Shown in pieces: positions 1 through 8,713 of a DNA stretch of 64,000 nucleotides. The notes under the pieces were generated by a model that worked only from the letters and a program-made list of their open reading frames with translations, did no database searches and was not told where the DNA came from. Origin of the DNA: JABDKJ01 sp964609215 (GTDB taxonomy: Bacteria > Bacteroidota > Bacteroidia > Flavobacteriales_D > JABDKJ01); NCBI GenBank assembly GCA_964609215.1, contig CAZSQZ010000012.1, positions 46,802-110,801 on the forward strand. The letters run 5' to 3'. The position numbers and the translations under genes were made by a program. Numbering within the stretch: position 1 is the stretch's first letter; every line of letters begins with the position of its first letter.

Positions 1-1
1 C

Positions 2-1258
2 GATCACACAAGTCAGGGATATATCTTTTTTGAAAATGAAAATATCCCACAATTCCTTTTTATAAGTGTAATAGTCGCCTTGTTTGTCGGTTTGACTGTT
101 GCTGCAGAAGAAATTATAAGGGATCAAAAAATATTAGCGAGGGAGAAATTCCTTAACCTAAGCTATAATAGTTACATCTTCTCTAAGATTAGCATAATGT
201 TTTTTATTTCTGCTGTGCAAATGTTTCTATATGCGCTTGTAGGAAATTTGATTCTAGAAATAGAGGGAATGACTTTTGCCTATTGGGCGGTTCTCTTTAC
301 CACCAGTTGTTTTGCTAATGTTCTTGGGTTAAATGTATCTGCTACTTTTAATTCTGCAAAAGTAATTTACATTTTAGTTCCTTTATTGATCATTCCCCAA
401 TTGCTTTTCAGTGGAATAATAGTAAGCTTCGATAAGCTTCATCCCTTATTTTCATCTCAAAAAGGTGTGCCTTGGATTGGAAATATAATGGCGTCAAGAT
501 GGGCCTATGAAGGTCTTGCTGTTAAGCAATTCAGAGATAATGCATATGAGGCAAAGTTCTATGAATTTGATAAGGTGAAGAAATATTCCAATTGGAAAAA
601 GGATTCTTGGATCAAGGAGCTAGGGAATCATGTTGCCATGATAGAGCGCAACATGGGTAAAGAGGATAGAAAAGAAGATGTAAAGTATAGTTTACAAGTA
701 ATAAAAAACGAATTAACTAAAGAGGCTAAAATAACCGGTAATGCGGTATCCTTTTCCGGAATGGATTTATTAAGTATTACCAATGTAGATAAAGGAGTTT
801 TAAACGGCTTAAATTCCTATTTTGAAGAGCTTACAAGGCACTACAGAAAAGTATTTAATAATGCGGAAAGAGAGAAGGAGAACATTATTTATGAACTAAC
901 CAGCACTCCTGAAGCAAAAGAAGAATACAAGAAACTTCTACGAGACCATAAAAATGAAAGCCTTGAACGATTCGTAACTAACAGAAATGACATCAAAGTA
1001 ATTATCGAACACGATGGTGAACTAATACAGAAAAAAGACTTGATATATACTCAACCCTTTTTCTCTGGTTTTTTTGATGCTCATTTTTATAGTCCGAGCA
1101 AAAAGATTTTTGGTAAATATATTGATACCTTTTGGGCAAATATCGGAATGATATGGATAATGATTATTGGTTTAACCATTACCTTATTATTCGATTTTTT
1201 CAGGAAATTAATGGAGTTTTCTGAAATTTTAGCTAATCGAAAAAAAGCTAAAACTTAA
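2..1258 (+). CDS. ABC transporter, permease part of an ATPase-permease protein (partial)
   Basis: The reading frame is open from base 2, so the visible 5' end is the window edge and the gene starts further left. About 418 residues are visible. They contain several hydrophobic segments near the visible N-terminus, an AEEIIRD patch, conserved SxxfNSAkvIY and LLIIPQLLFSG segments of ABC-2/ABCG-like permeases, then a long charged, probably soluble stretch and a final membrane segment near the C-terminus. Large Bacteroidota proteins with an ATPase domain followed by this kind of permease are familiar; here the ATPase would lie off-window (inference). The substrate is not evident. The stop codon overlaps that of the convergent gene by 4 bp. 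Confidence 0.75.
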   Translation, partial: DHTSQGYIFFENENIPQFLFISVIVALFVGLTVAAEEIIRDQKILAREKFLNLSYNSYIFSKISIMFFISAVQMFLYALVGNLILEIEGMTFAYWAVLFTTSCFANVLGLNVSATFNSAKVIYILVPLLIIPQLLFSGIIVSFDKLHPLFSSQKGVPWIGNIMASRWAYEGLAVKQFRDNAYEAKFYEFDKVKKYSNWKKDSWIKELGNHVAMIERNMGKEDRKEDVKYSLQVIKNELTKEAKITGNAVSFSGMDLLSITNVDKGVLNGLNSYFEELTRHYRKVFNNAEREKENIIYELTSTPEAKEEYKKLLRDHKNESLERFVTNRNDIKVIIEHDGELIQKKDLIYTQPFFSGFFDAHFYSPSKKIFGKYIDTFWANIGMIWIMIIGLTITLLFDFFRKLMEFSEILANRKKAKT

Positions 1259-1644
1259 GATATCTCTTCCATCTCAATCATCTCGAAAGGAAGATCAAGA
1301 ATCGCTTCATAGTCTTCTCCTGCTTCGAGCATATCTTCATCATCGCACTCGTAATACCATTTTACAACTACCTCTTTTCCATCTTGCTTCAAACCTTCTA
1401 ATTTTTTGAAAACATCAAGAATGCATTTAGATGAACTCGTATTAAAATATTCCAGTTTAATGAATATTTCTGTATGGGCTAATGCGGTTTTTCCATACTC
1501 ATCTATCCAATCAATTAAAGGCTTATAAAACTCAATTGAGTTTTCAGGAATAGATCTTCCCTTTAGCATTAATTTTCCAGCTGTTGAATCCATAACCACC
1601 TCTGGAGTTTTTGGAGTTCCTTCTATTTTTAACACTTCTACCAT
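1255..1644 (-). CDS. SiaC-family regulatory phosphoprotein (DUF1987)
   Basis: A 129-residue protein of the SiaC/DUF1987 family. In Pseudomonas aeruginosa SiaC is phosphorylated on Thr68 by the kinase SiaB, dephosphorylated by the phosphatase SiaA, and when unphosphorylated activates the diguanylate cyclase SiaD. The signature YFNTSSSK is present, putting a threonine at residue 69, equivalent to the known phosphoacceptor. The C-terminus is very acidic. It lies 5 bp downstream of the SiaB-like kinase gene, so the two are almost certainly co-transcribed. No SiaA phosphatase or SiaD cyclase is visible nearby, so the output here is unknown. Family assignment is confident; function is by analogy. 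Confidence 0.8.
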   Translation of the reverse strand: MVEVLKIEGTPKTPEVVMDSTAGKLMLKGRSIPENSIEFYKPLIDWIDEYGKTALAHTEIFIKLEYFNTSSSKCILDVFKKLEGLKQDGKEVVVKWYYECDDEDMLEAGEDYEAILDLPFEMIEMEEIS

Positions 1645-1649
1645 TTGAT

Positions 1650-2225
1650 TTAATTAATACTCACATTTAAACTAAAAAAAGAATTTTCTTTGTCGACAGG
1701 AACAAAACCATATTTAAGTTTCTGACCAGATCTTCGAGCGATATCTATAATACCAAGTCCTCCGCCACCTTTATCAGAAAAAGTTCCATTATTCAAAATA
1801 GATTTATAATAAGCTTTCATTTCTTCTTTGCTCATTTCATTTATCTCATCTATTCTAGATCGTAATTTCGATACGTTCTCATTGAGAACATGATTTCCAG
1901 TAATAATACAGTAACCATCTTCTTTCTTTGCTATCATCAAAATTACGGAACAATCTTGTTCATTCAAAGATTTTCTAAGGTCACTATGATGATACAAATT
2001 TTGCATGCATTCCACTAGAACATTAAAAACTTTCTTCTTGATTTTAGTCGTCTCTTCAAATTGATCCAACTTCTGTTCGACTATTGTTAGAATTGAATCG
2101 AGCAACTGCGAGGTGAGAGCGCCTCTAAAAGACAGCATAACATCTTGCTTCTCCATTTGGTTGTAAAAACCAAAAATCTCTTGCTCATTCAGCATATGAT
2201 GGTTGTCGAATTTATACATTTGCAT
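1650..2225 (-). CDS. SiaB-family protein kinase (GHKL-type ATPase fold)
   Basis: A 191-residue protein resembling SiaB/DUF6272 kinases, which are anti-sigma-factor-like GHKL kinases that phosphorylate SiaC. An N-box-like helix (VLVECMQNLYHHS, about residues 69-81) and a glycine-rich ATP-lid motif (GGGGLGIIDIARRSG, about residues 153-167) are clear. There is no membrane segment or sensor domain, so it is probably cytoplasmic. It is first in a two-gene unit with the SiaC-like gene. The pair could work as a phosphorylation switch; the signal and the effector cannot be read from this window. Confidence 0.8.
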   Translation of the reverse strand: MQMYKFDNHHMLNEQEIFGFYNQMEKQDVMLSFRGALTSQLLDSILTIVEQKLDQFEETTKIKKKVFNVLVECMQNLYHHSDLRKSLNEQDCSVILMIAKKEDGYCIITGNHVLNENVSKLRSRIDEINEMSKEEMKAYYKSILNNGTFSDKGGGGLGIIDIARRSGQKLKYGFVPVDKENSFFSLNVSIN

Positions 2226-2318
2226 AGTTGCATTTTTGATTAATATTTGCAGGTTATGCCATTAATCTAAGCTTTATTACGGTCTGTCTAATAATTTGTT
2301 GCATTTTAAAAGCAAAAT

Positions 2319-3050
2319 ATGAGCAATTCCTGGTACAAAGACTGGTTTAACACCAAGTACTACCATATCCTCTATAAAAATAGGGACTTTGGAGAGGCCG
2401 AAGATTTCATTAAAATTTTATCTACTCATCTAAAAATTCCTAAAAACGCCAAGATTCTGGACTTAGCATGCGGAAAAGGCAGACATTCCATATTTCTTAA
2501 TAAACTGGGATATGATGTTACGGGTATTGATCTTTCGGCTGAGAGCATAGAAGAAGCAAAAAAAATGGAATCTCAAAACCTGCAATTTATAGAAGGAGAT
2601 ATGAGAGTAGCCCACAAAGAATGTTACTTTGATTACATCTTTAACCTTTTTACAAGTTTTGGTTATTTTAATGAAATGGAAGACAACTATGCCGTTATAC
2701 ATTCCATTGCTAAAGGCCTAAAGCCTCAAGGAGTCGGAGTAATTGATTTTTTGAATGCAGAATTGGTAAGAAAGTCTTTACCTGAACAAAATCAGGTAAG
2801 AATAGATGATATTGTTTTTCAAATCAATAAGTTTGAAGCGGATGGAATGGTTCACAAGGAAATTGCATTTGAAGAAGATGATGAAAAGTATACTTTTAAG
2901 GAAAGTGTAAAGCTTTTCGGGTTAGAGGATTTTCAATCCTTTCTTTCGCAAGCAGGACTAAAGCTATTAGAGGTATTTGGTTCTTATGACTTAAAGAGTT
3001 TTGAAGTTGATCAATCAAAAAGAATGATTCTAGTTTTTAGGAAAAATTAG
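2319..3050 (+). CDS. Class I SAM-dependent methyltransferase
   Basis: A 243-residue cytoplasmic protein with the Rossmann methyltransferase signature: motif I ILDLACGKGRHS (about residues 45-56), the acidic ribose-binding end of beta-2 in VTGIDLS, and a motif II-like region in GDMR and YFDYIFNLFTSFGYF. It belongs to the broad Methyltransf_25/11 group; the methyl acceptor cannot be predicted. The gene is divergent from the siaB-like gene and its stop codon overlaps that of mazG by 4 bp on the opposite strand. Confidence 0.85.
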   Translation: MSNSWYKDWFNTKYYHILYKNRDFGEAEDFIKILSTHLKIPKNAKILDLACGKGRHSIFLNKLGYDVTGIDLSAESIEEAKKMESQNLQFIEGDMRVAHKECYFDYIFNLFTSFGYFNEMEDNYAVIHSIAKGLKPQGVGVIDFLNAELVRKSLPEQNQVRIDDIVFQINKFEADGMVHKEIAFEEDDEKYTFKESVKLFGLEDFQSFLSQAGLKLLEVFGSYDLKSFEVDQSKRMILVFRKN

Positions 3051-3832
3051 ATTGATTTAGCTCTATCCCAATATTCGTCCATTTCTTCCAAACTCATTTC
3101 TCCCATAACTTTACCATCTTTTTTAGATTCCTCTTCTAAATATTGAAAACGCTTGATGAATTTCTTATTTGTTTTTTCCAAAGCATCTTCTGGATTAACA
3201 TCGATAAAACGGGCGTAATTAATTACAGAAAATAGTACATCTCCTAATTCATCTTCTATTTTATCAGTTCCCTTATCAACTTCAGATTTAAGTTCATTTA
3301 ACTCTTCTTGTACTTTTTCCCAAACTTGATCTTTATTTTCCCAATCAAAACCGACTCCTCTTGCTTTATCTTGAATCCGAACTGCTTTTACCATAGAAGG
3401 CAATGAATTAGGAACTCCTTCTAACACTGACTTTTTACCTTCTTTCAATTTCAGTTTTTCCCAATTTGCTTTTACTTCTTCTTCATTCGTTACTTCCACA
3501 TCTCCGTATATATGAGGATGGCGATGAACCAATTTATCACAAACACTATGAAGCACATCAGCAATATCAAAATCCTTCGTTTCTGAGGCGATCTTAGCAT
3601 AGAAAACTAAATGAAGCATAATATCACCTAGTTCCTTTTTCACTTCATTTAAATCATTTTCTAAAATGGCGTCTCCCAGTTCGTAAACTTCCTCAATAGT
3701 CAAATGGCGTAAAGATTCCATGGTCTGCTTCATATCCCAAGGACATTTAGCTCTTAACTCATCCATTATGGTGAGAAGCCGTTCAAAAGCATTCAGTTTC
3801 TTATTCATGTCCTCGGTTCTAATCTCTTGCAT
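3047..3832 (-). CDS. mazG: Nucleoside triphosphate pyrophosphohydrolase MazG
   Basis: A 261-residue protein, about the length of E. coli MazG (263). MazG hydrolyses NTPs to NMP and PPi and is linked to house-cleaning and ppGpp control. Two MazG repeats are visible: an N-terminal one with CPWD, EEVYEL and ELGDIMLHLVFYA, and a C-terminal one with EEL and ELGDVLFSVINYARF. The paired EExxE/ExxD metal-binding helices are intact in both. An internal ATG at 3808 could be an alternative start. The gene stands alone and converges on the methyltransferase gene. Confidence 0.92.
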   Translation of the reverse strand: MQEIRTEDMNKKLNAFERLLTIMDELRAKCPWDMKQTMESLRHLTIEEVYELGDAILENDLNEVKKELGDIMLHLVFYAKIASETKDFDIADVLHSVCDKLVHRHPHIYGDVEVTNEEEVKANWEKLKLKEGKKSVLEGVPNSLPSMVKAVRIQDKARGVGFDWENKDQVWEKVQEELNELKSEVDKGTDKIEDELGDVLFSVINYARFIDVNPEDALEKTNKKFIKRFQYLEEESKKDGKVMGEMSLEEMDEYWDRAKSI

Positions 3833-4068
3833 CTATTCTGCTTTCTTTGGTAATTCTCAAAGTTAGATATTTCGTTATTGCTATTGTTTCTTTTTTGAAA
3901 TTCCTTAAAGTAAAAGTGCTTTTAATTTGATGCTACAGTTGATATGGGTTTCAGAATAAGAGGCAAAACGTGACAGAGTTTTAGATTAATTTATGAGCCT
4001 GTATCTATTCTTTATCATTTCCTATAAAAGAACTGGACTCATTCTGCAATAAATCGTTAAATTTGTAT

Positions 4069-4257
4069 ATGCAATTGTTTTTACTCACAGTGATTTTATT
4101 GGGCCTCGCCTTTGCTGGAATCGCCATTAAAATTCTTTTTAAAAAGAATGGTGAATTTGCGGGTACTTGCGCAAGTAATAATCCTTTACTAAGAGAGGAA
4201 GGAGCTTCTTGTTCCGTATGTGGTGCTAGACCAGAAGAACAATGCAAAAAAGATTGA
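4069..4257 (+). CDS. NqrM-like small membrane protein with four cysteines
   Basis: A 62-residue protein: one N-terminal membrane helix (about residues 3-24), a short basic stretch, then a cysteine cluster with spacing C-x13-C-x2-C-x7-C (residues 34, 48, 51, 59). NqrM (DUF539) of Vibrio has the same plan of one helix followed by a four-cysteine tail, and is required for maturation of Na+-NQR, probably for iron insertion. The gene lies tail-to-tail with apbE, its stop abutting the apbE stop at 4258, next to the whole nqr operon, which supports the same role here. ATG at 4069 is preferred over the in-frame TTG at 4063. The NqrM link is inferred from architecture and context, not from clear sequence identity. 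Confidence 0.65.
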   Translation: MQLFLLTVILLGLAFAGIAIKILFKKNGEFAGTCASNNPLLREEGASCSVCGARPEEQCKKD

Positions 4258-5307
4258 TTAGGGCTCTAGGAAAGGCCTGAACCCTTCTGATATATAGGTT
4301 TTCAATTCTCCTGATTCTTCATAGATTAGATAAACACCATCAATGAACTTATGCGCTTCTATGAACGCTATCGTTTTCTCCTTTCCCATTACCATAAAAG
4401 CGGTAGCATAAGCATCTGCACCTGCACAATCATCCATGATAACCGACACACTTAACAATTGATTTCTGGAAGGATAACCCGTTTCCGGATTCAGGGTATG
4501 AGAATATTTTTTTCCATCTATCTCAACATACTTTCTATACGATCCTGAAGTTACCAATGCTTTATTAGTCAAGTAGACGGTATCCTGTGCCGCCCTTTTC
4601 GAAAGGTTTTCAATAGGCTTATCGATAGCTACAACCCATTTATTATCTCCATGTTTTAACCCACTGGTTAATGTTTCTCCACCAACTTCAATAAAGAAAT
4701 CATCGATACCATTATTTTTCAAGAATCTCCCTAATACATCTACTGTATATCCCTGCGCTATGGCATTGAAATCTAATGAACCCTGACCCGTTTTAATTTT
4801 ATCTTCTTCTTTTCCAGATGACTTTTCTTCATACCTCCAATTCTCAAAATGGGTCAATGACAAAAGAGAATCAATTTGATTTGAATCTGGAATAATTCCC
4901 TTTTTTCTGCTAAAGCCCCAAGAACTAATTAATGGGTGTAAAGCTGGATTAAATGCTCCTTGAGTTTTAGCATAAATCTTATCCGAATAATCAAAAACCT
5001 CTCGGAAATATCCTTTGCTATCGTTAATCGAATAAAATTGATCTTTCTTGGTATTCATCAACACCAACTCGGAATCATCTCTCCAAAGAGAAAAACAACG
5101 ATCTATTTCATCCAAGATATTCTTTACGGAGTCAGATACTCCTATTAGTTCTTTATTAAGGTATTTTATATAAAATGTTGTTCCCTGAGTATTCCCCGAT
5201 AGCTCTGTAATAACCGGTCCAGCATTTTTTGGCTGCCTATCCAAGCATGAACAAAAAAGGGCTACTATCGATAAGAATAGCAGCCCTAGTATAATTTTTT
5301 TAATCAT
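4258..5307 (-). CDS. apbE: FAD:protein FMN transferase ApbE
   Basis: A 349-residue lipoprotein: a signal sequence ending in a lipobox-like ...ALFCSC places it on the periplasmic side. ApbE attaches FMN covalently to Ser/Thr of target proteins, in this context NqrB and NqrC. Family motifs include LDFNAIAQGYTVD, FFIEVGGE, HTLNPETGYPSRN and the C-terminal GADAYATAFMVMG (Mg2+/FAD binding). It is the last gene of the nqrABCDEF-apbE unit, 2 bp downstream of nqrF, so the modifying enzyme is made together with its substrates. Confidence 0.93.
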   Translation of the reverse strand: MIKKIILGLLFLSIVALFCSCLDRQPKNAGPVITELSGNTQGTTFYIKYLNKELIGVSDSVKNILDEIDRCFSLWRDDSELVLMNTKKDQFYSINDSKGYFREVFDYSDKIYAKTQGAFNPALHPLISSWGFSRKKGIIPDSNQIDSLLSLTHFENWRYEEKSSGKEEDKIKTGQGSLDFNAIAQGYTVDVLGRFLKNNGIDDFFIEVGGETLTSGLKHGDNKWVVAIDKPIENLSKRAAQDTVYLTNKALVTSGSYRKYVEIDGKKYSHTLNPETGYPSRNQLLSVSVIMDDCAGADAYATAFMVMGKEKTIAFIEAHKFIDGVYLIYEESGELKTYISEGFRPFLEP

Positions 5308-5309
5308 GT

Positions 5310-6638
5310 TTACCCTCCGAAGTCATCAAAAGAAACATTTTCTTCTGGCACTCCCCAATCATCGCACATTTTAAGAACGGCTTGGTTCATCAATGGCGGT
5401 CCGCAAAAATAGAATTCTATGTCTTCGGGAGCATCATGTTTGGTGAGGTACTGATCAATAACCGCTTGGTGAACAAAGCCCAAGAAACCATCTCCCTCTT
5501 TATCGTTAACATCCTTTTTCTCCTTCCAATTGTCTTCAGGTAAAGGTTCTGAAAGAACCAAATGAAACTGGAAATTTGGAAATTCACGTTCGATACTTTT
5601 GAAGTGATCTAAATAGAAAAGCTCTCTTCTAGATCTTCCCCCATACCAGTAGGTTACTTTTCTTCCAGTCTTAACAGTATGGAATAGGTGGAACAGATGA
5701 GAGCGCATTGGAGCCATTCCTGCACCTCCACCGATATATAACATCTCAGCATCCGTTTCTTTAATAAAGAACTCGCCATAAGGTCCTGAGATAGTTACTT
5801 TGTCTCCAGGCTTACAATCAAAAACGAATGAAGAGCAAATACCAGGATTTACATTCATCCATCTGTTATTCTTTCTATCCCAAGGTGGAGTAGCAATACG
5901 AATATTCAACATAACAATATTCCCTTCTGCAGGGTGATTTGCCATTGAATATGCACGGAAAATAGGCTCATCATTCTTCATTTTTAAGTCCCATAATCCA
6001 TATTTGTCCCATTCTCCTTTGAAGTCATCTGGGCTTCTTCCTTCTTCAACCAATTCTGGATGAGCCGTAATATCCATATTCTTGAAGTCAACTTCACAAA
6101 CAGGAACATCAATTTGAATATATCCTCCTGCTTCAAAATCTAACTCTTCGCCCTCAGGAAGCTTTACCACAAATTCCTTAATGAAAGATGCTACATTATA
6201 GTTTGAAACTACTTCGCATTCCCATTTCTTAATTCCAAAAATCTCCTCTGGAACTTTAATATCCATAGGCTGCTTAACCTTTACTTGACAACCTAATCTC
6301 CAGTTTTCCGCAATTTCTTTTCTAGAAAAGTAAGGAGCTTCTGTAGGAAGTATTTCTCCCCCTCCGTCAAATACCTGACACTTACACATAGCGCATGTTC
6401 CCCCACCACCGCAAGCAGAAGGAAGAAATATTTTCTGCTCGGAAAGTACGGAAAGTAATGTTCCACCTCCCCCAACTTCTATGGGGTCTTGTCCATTAAT
6501 CGTTATACTAATACTACCTGAAGGAGATAATTTAGCTTTTGCGAATAATAGCAAAGAAACCAAAAGCAGAACCATGATTAAAAAGACTACTATAGCCGCG
6601 ATTATTGTTGATGTCATTGCAAAAATTGATAATATCAT
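5310..6638 (-). CDS. nqrF: Na+-translocating NADH:quinone reductase subunit F
   Basis: The NADH-oxidising subunit, 442 residues. An N-terminal membrane helix (about residues 9-32) is followed by a 2Fe-2S ferredoxin domain with cysteines at residues 76, 82, 85 and 117 (C-x5-C-x2-C-x31-C, as in Vibrio NqrF). A ferredoxin-reductase module follows with the FAD motif RAYSMAN and an NADH-binding GGGAGMAPMRSH. The C-terminal FCGPPLMNQA and terminal FDDFGG are typical. Electrons pass from NADH via FAD to the 2Fe-2S cluster and on to the other subunits. It lies 9 bp after nqrE and 2 bp before apbE. Confidence 0.96.
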   Translation of the reverse strand: MILSIFAMTSTIIAAIVVFLIMVLLLVSLLLFAKAKLSPSGSISITINGQDPIEVGGGGTLLSVLSEQKIFLPSACGGGGTCAMCKCQVFDGGGEILPTEAPYFSRKEIAENWRLGCQVKVKQPMDIKVPEEIFGIKKWECEVVSNYNVASFIKEFVVKLPEGEELDFEAGGYIQIDVPVCEVDFKNMDITAHPELVEEGRSPDDFKGEWDKYGLWDLKMKNDEPIFRAYSMANHPAEGNIVMLNIRIATPPWDRKNNRWMNVNPGICSSFVFDCKPGDKVTISGPYGEFFIKETDAEMLYIGGGAGMAPMRSHLFHLFHTVKTGRKVTYWYGGRSRRELFYLDHFKSIEREFPNFQFHLVLSEPLPEDNWKEKKDVNDKEGDGFLGFVHQAVIDQYLTKHDAPEDIEFYFCGPPLMNQAVLKMCDDWGVPEENVSFDDFGG

Positions 6639-6647
6639 TCTCCTAAA

Positions 6648-7268
6648 TTATATTTCGATTCCCATGAATGCCATAAAGGCAATTCCCATCAATCCAGTTA
6701 TTATAAATGTAATTCCTAATCCTCTTAACGGAGCAGGTACGTGAGAGTATCTTATCTTCTCTCTAATAGCTGCTATAGCAACAATTGCCAATAACCAACC
6801 AACACCTGATCCCAAACCAAACATGGTAGCATCGCCAATGCTTGCATATTGTCTTTCCTGCATGAAAAGCGAGCCACCCAAAATAGAGCAGTTAACCGCA
6901 ATCAGTGGTAAGAAAATACCCAATGCACCGTAAAGTGCAGGAGAGAACTTCTCTACTACCATTTCAACCAATTGCACCATTGAAGCAATTACCGCAATAA
7001 ATAATATAAAACTTAGGAAACTTAGATCCACACTCGCAAGTTCTGGCATCCCTAAAGTTGCCGCTAAAGCTCCTTCTTTAAGAACATAATTTTCTAGTAA
7101 ATAGTTAATAGGAACTGTAATTCCAAGTACGAAAATTACCGCCATTCCCAAACCAACTGCCGTTTTAACAGTTTTCGAAACGGCCAAATAAGAACACATA
7201 CCTAGGAAGTATGCGAAAATCATATTCTCTACGAATATTCCTTTTACAAAAATGTTAATACTCTCCAT
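6648..7268 (-). CDS. nqrE: Na+-translocating NADH:quinone reductase subunit E
   Basis: A 206-residue integral membrane protein with about six hydrophobic segments, matching the NqrE/RnfA family length. NqrD and NqrE are inverted-topology paralogues that bind an iron centre between them and help form the ion path. Conserved segments NIFVKGIFVENMIFAYFLG, VNCSILGG and FGLGSGVGW are present; the cysteine in NCSILGG matches the iron-ligand region. It starts 2 bp after the nqrD stop in the same transcript. Confidence 0.95.
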   Translation of the reverse strand: MESINIFVKGIFVENMIFAYFLGMCSYLAVSKTVKTAVGLGMAVIFVLGITVPINYLLENYVLKEGALAATLGMPELASVDLSFLSFILFIAVIASMVQLVEMVVEKFSPALYGALGIFLPLIAVNCSILGGSLFMQERQYASIGDATMFGLGSGVGWLLAIVAIAAIREKIRYSHVPAPLRGLGITFIITGLMGIAFMAFMGIEI

Positions 7269-7270
7269 AT

Positions 7271-7945
7271 CTAGTTCGTTTCTATCAGTTTAGTGTTCTT
7301 CCATCTTTGCACCCAAATAATTATCCCCACGGTAATTAAAGCCATTGGAGGTAAAATCATTAAGTTATTTGGAATGTAAGCCTCTGGTAAAACTTCATAT
7401 CCCATCAATTTTCCGGATCCTAACAATTCTCTGAAAAATGACACCACAATCAGTATCCAGGCATAGCCAATTGCATTTCCAACTGCATCTAAAATAGATG
7501 GCATTGGTTTATTTGCCATTGCAAATGCTTCAAAACGCCCCATGATTATACAATTGGTGATTATCAAGCCGACAAATACCGAGAGTTTCTCTGAAATATC
7601 TGGAGCAAAAGCTCTCAGAACCAAATCTACTATTGTTACTAAGGTTGCAACAACAACCAATTGAACAATTATTCTTATTCTATTTGGAATGACATTTCTC
7701 AGAATAGAAATCAGCCAGTTTCCGGCCAACATTACAAAAAGAACTGAACCGGACATATACAATGCCTGTTCCAATTGAACTGTAATTGCCAATGCAGAAC
7801 AAATACCCAATACCTGAACAGTAATTGGGTTATCATCATTTAAAGGATCGGTTATCAAGCGCTTATTCTTCTTCGAGAACAAAGGTTCTTTAGGTTCCTT
7901 TACTGCAATTTCTTTATTTACTTCTTCTACTGCTGTTTCGCTCAT
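7271..7945 (-). CDS. nqrD: Na+-translocating NADH:quinone reductase subunit D
   Basis: A 224-residue membrane subunit with about six transmembrane segments and a charged N-terminal cytoplasmic tail. Conserved family segments include NPITVQVLGICSALA and IITNCIIMGRFEAFA, the cysteines of which correspond to the iron site shared with NqrE. The start overlaps the nqrC stop by 4 bp, implying translational coupling within nqrABCDEF. Confidence 0.95.
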   Translation of the reverse strand: MSETAVEEVNKEIAVKEPKEPLFSKKNKRLITDPLNDDNPITVQVLGICSALAITVQLEQALYMSGSVLFVMLAGNWLISILRNVIPNRIRIIVQLVVVATLVTIVDLVLRAFAPDISEKLSVFVGLIITNCIIMGRFEAFAMANKPMPSILDAVGNAIGYAWILIVVSFFRELLGSGKLMGYEVLPEAYIPNNLMILPPMALITVGIIIWVQRWKNTKLIETN

Positions 7946-8712
7946 TGCTCTTGTGTTTTGAAGTAATTGGTATAAATTTTTATTGTTCTATAAAGCATTT
8001 CATCTACTCCATTACTGGTAATGGTTCCACCAGTAATCCCATCTACTTCATGCTTATTTCCAGGCTCCGCTCCCCCTTTCTCAACAGACACAGAAACGTA
8101 TTCACCCTTCATATTATATATCTGCTGACCTTGAAAAGGTTCTTCGAATTGATCGTATTTTATTTCTGCACCTAAACCAGGAGTTTCTGTTTTGTGGTCA
8201 AAAGAAGCTCCGAAGATGGTGTTGAAGTCGCCCCCTACTGAAACATAACCCCAAATTGGCCCCCAAAGACCTGTTCCAACCATTGGCATTACGTAATAGT
8301 CCTTACCATCTTTCTCACACCTGAAAAGAGGATAACGCTGATCCTCTAATTTTGCAATCTCAGCTAATAAGGCTGGTCTATCTCCTTTCAAGGATTGCAC
8401 CAATTTAGATGTACCGGATTTGTATTCTTTTTTGACATCAATTTTAAAACCATCTACTGACTCATCTATTGTTCCGTCAAATTTCAACGCGATGGTTTCT
8501 TTCATGTGTTTTGCAAATAAATCAGCTGCATTGTCTCTTGTACTCTCTACATTGATCGCAGCCAAAACATCCATCATTTTCTTATCCGCATCGTTTTTAT
8601 CAAAGTAGGGCTTCCAACTTAGAAAAAGGAAAGCAAGTAATGCACCTACTACTATTACCATAATGGAGGCGAATAAAAATGTAAAGCCGTTACTGTCTTT
8701 GTTTATTGCCAT
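7942..8712 (-). CDS. nqrC: Na+-translocating NADH:quinone reductase subunit C
   Basis: A 256-residue periplasmic flavoprotein anchored by one N-terminal helix (about residues 10-31). FMN is attached by ApbE through a phosphoester bond to a threonine in an SGATxT-type motif. Here the site reads DGITGGTITS, putting the acceptor at Thr230 near the C-terminus. The alanine of the consensus is glycine, a mild variation. A single base separates it from nqrB upstream, and its end overlaps nqrD. Confidence 0.95.
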   Translation of the reverse strand: MAINKDSNGFTFLFASIMVIVVGALLAFLFLSWKPYFDKNDADKKMMDVLAAINVESTRDNAADLFAKHMKETIALKFDGTIDESVDGFKIDVKKEYKSGTSKLVQSLKGDRPALLAEIAKLEDQRYPLFRCEKDGKDYYVMPMVGTGLWGPIWGYVSVGGDFNTIFGASFDHKTETPGLGAEIKYDQFEEPFQGQQIYNMKGEYVSVSVEKGGAEPGNKHEVDGITGGTITSNGVDEMLYRTIKIYTNYFKTQEQ

Positions 8713-8713
8713 T

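Noticed and set aside
4005..4247. Antisense 80-codon frame across the NqrM-like gene
   Set aside because: The plus-strand protein has a membrane helix and cysteine motif with fitting context; the antisense product resembles nothing and overlaps nearly the whole gene.
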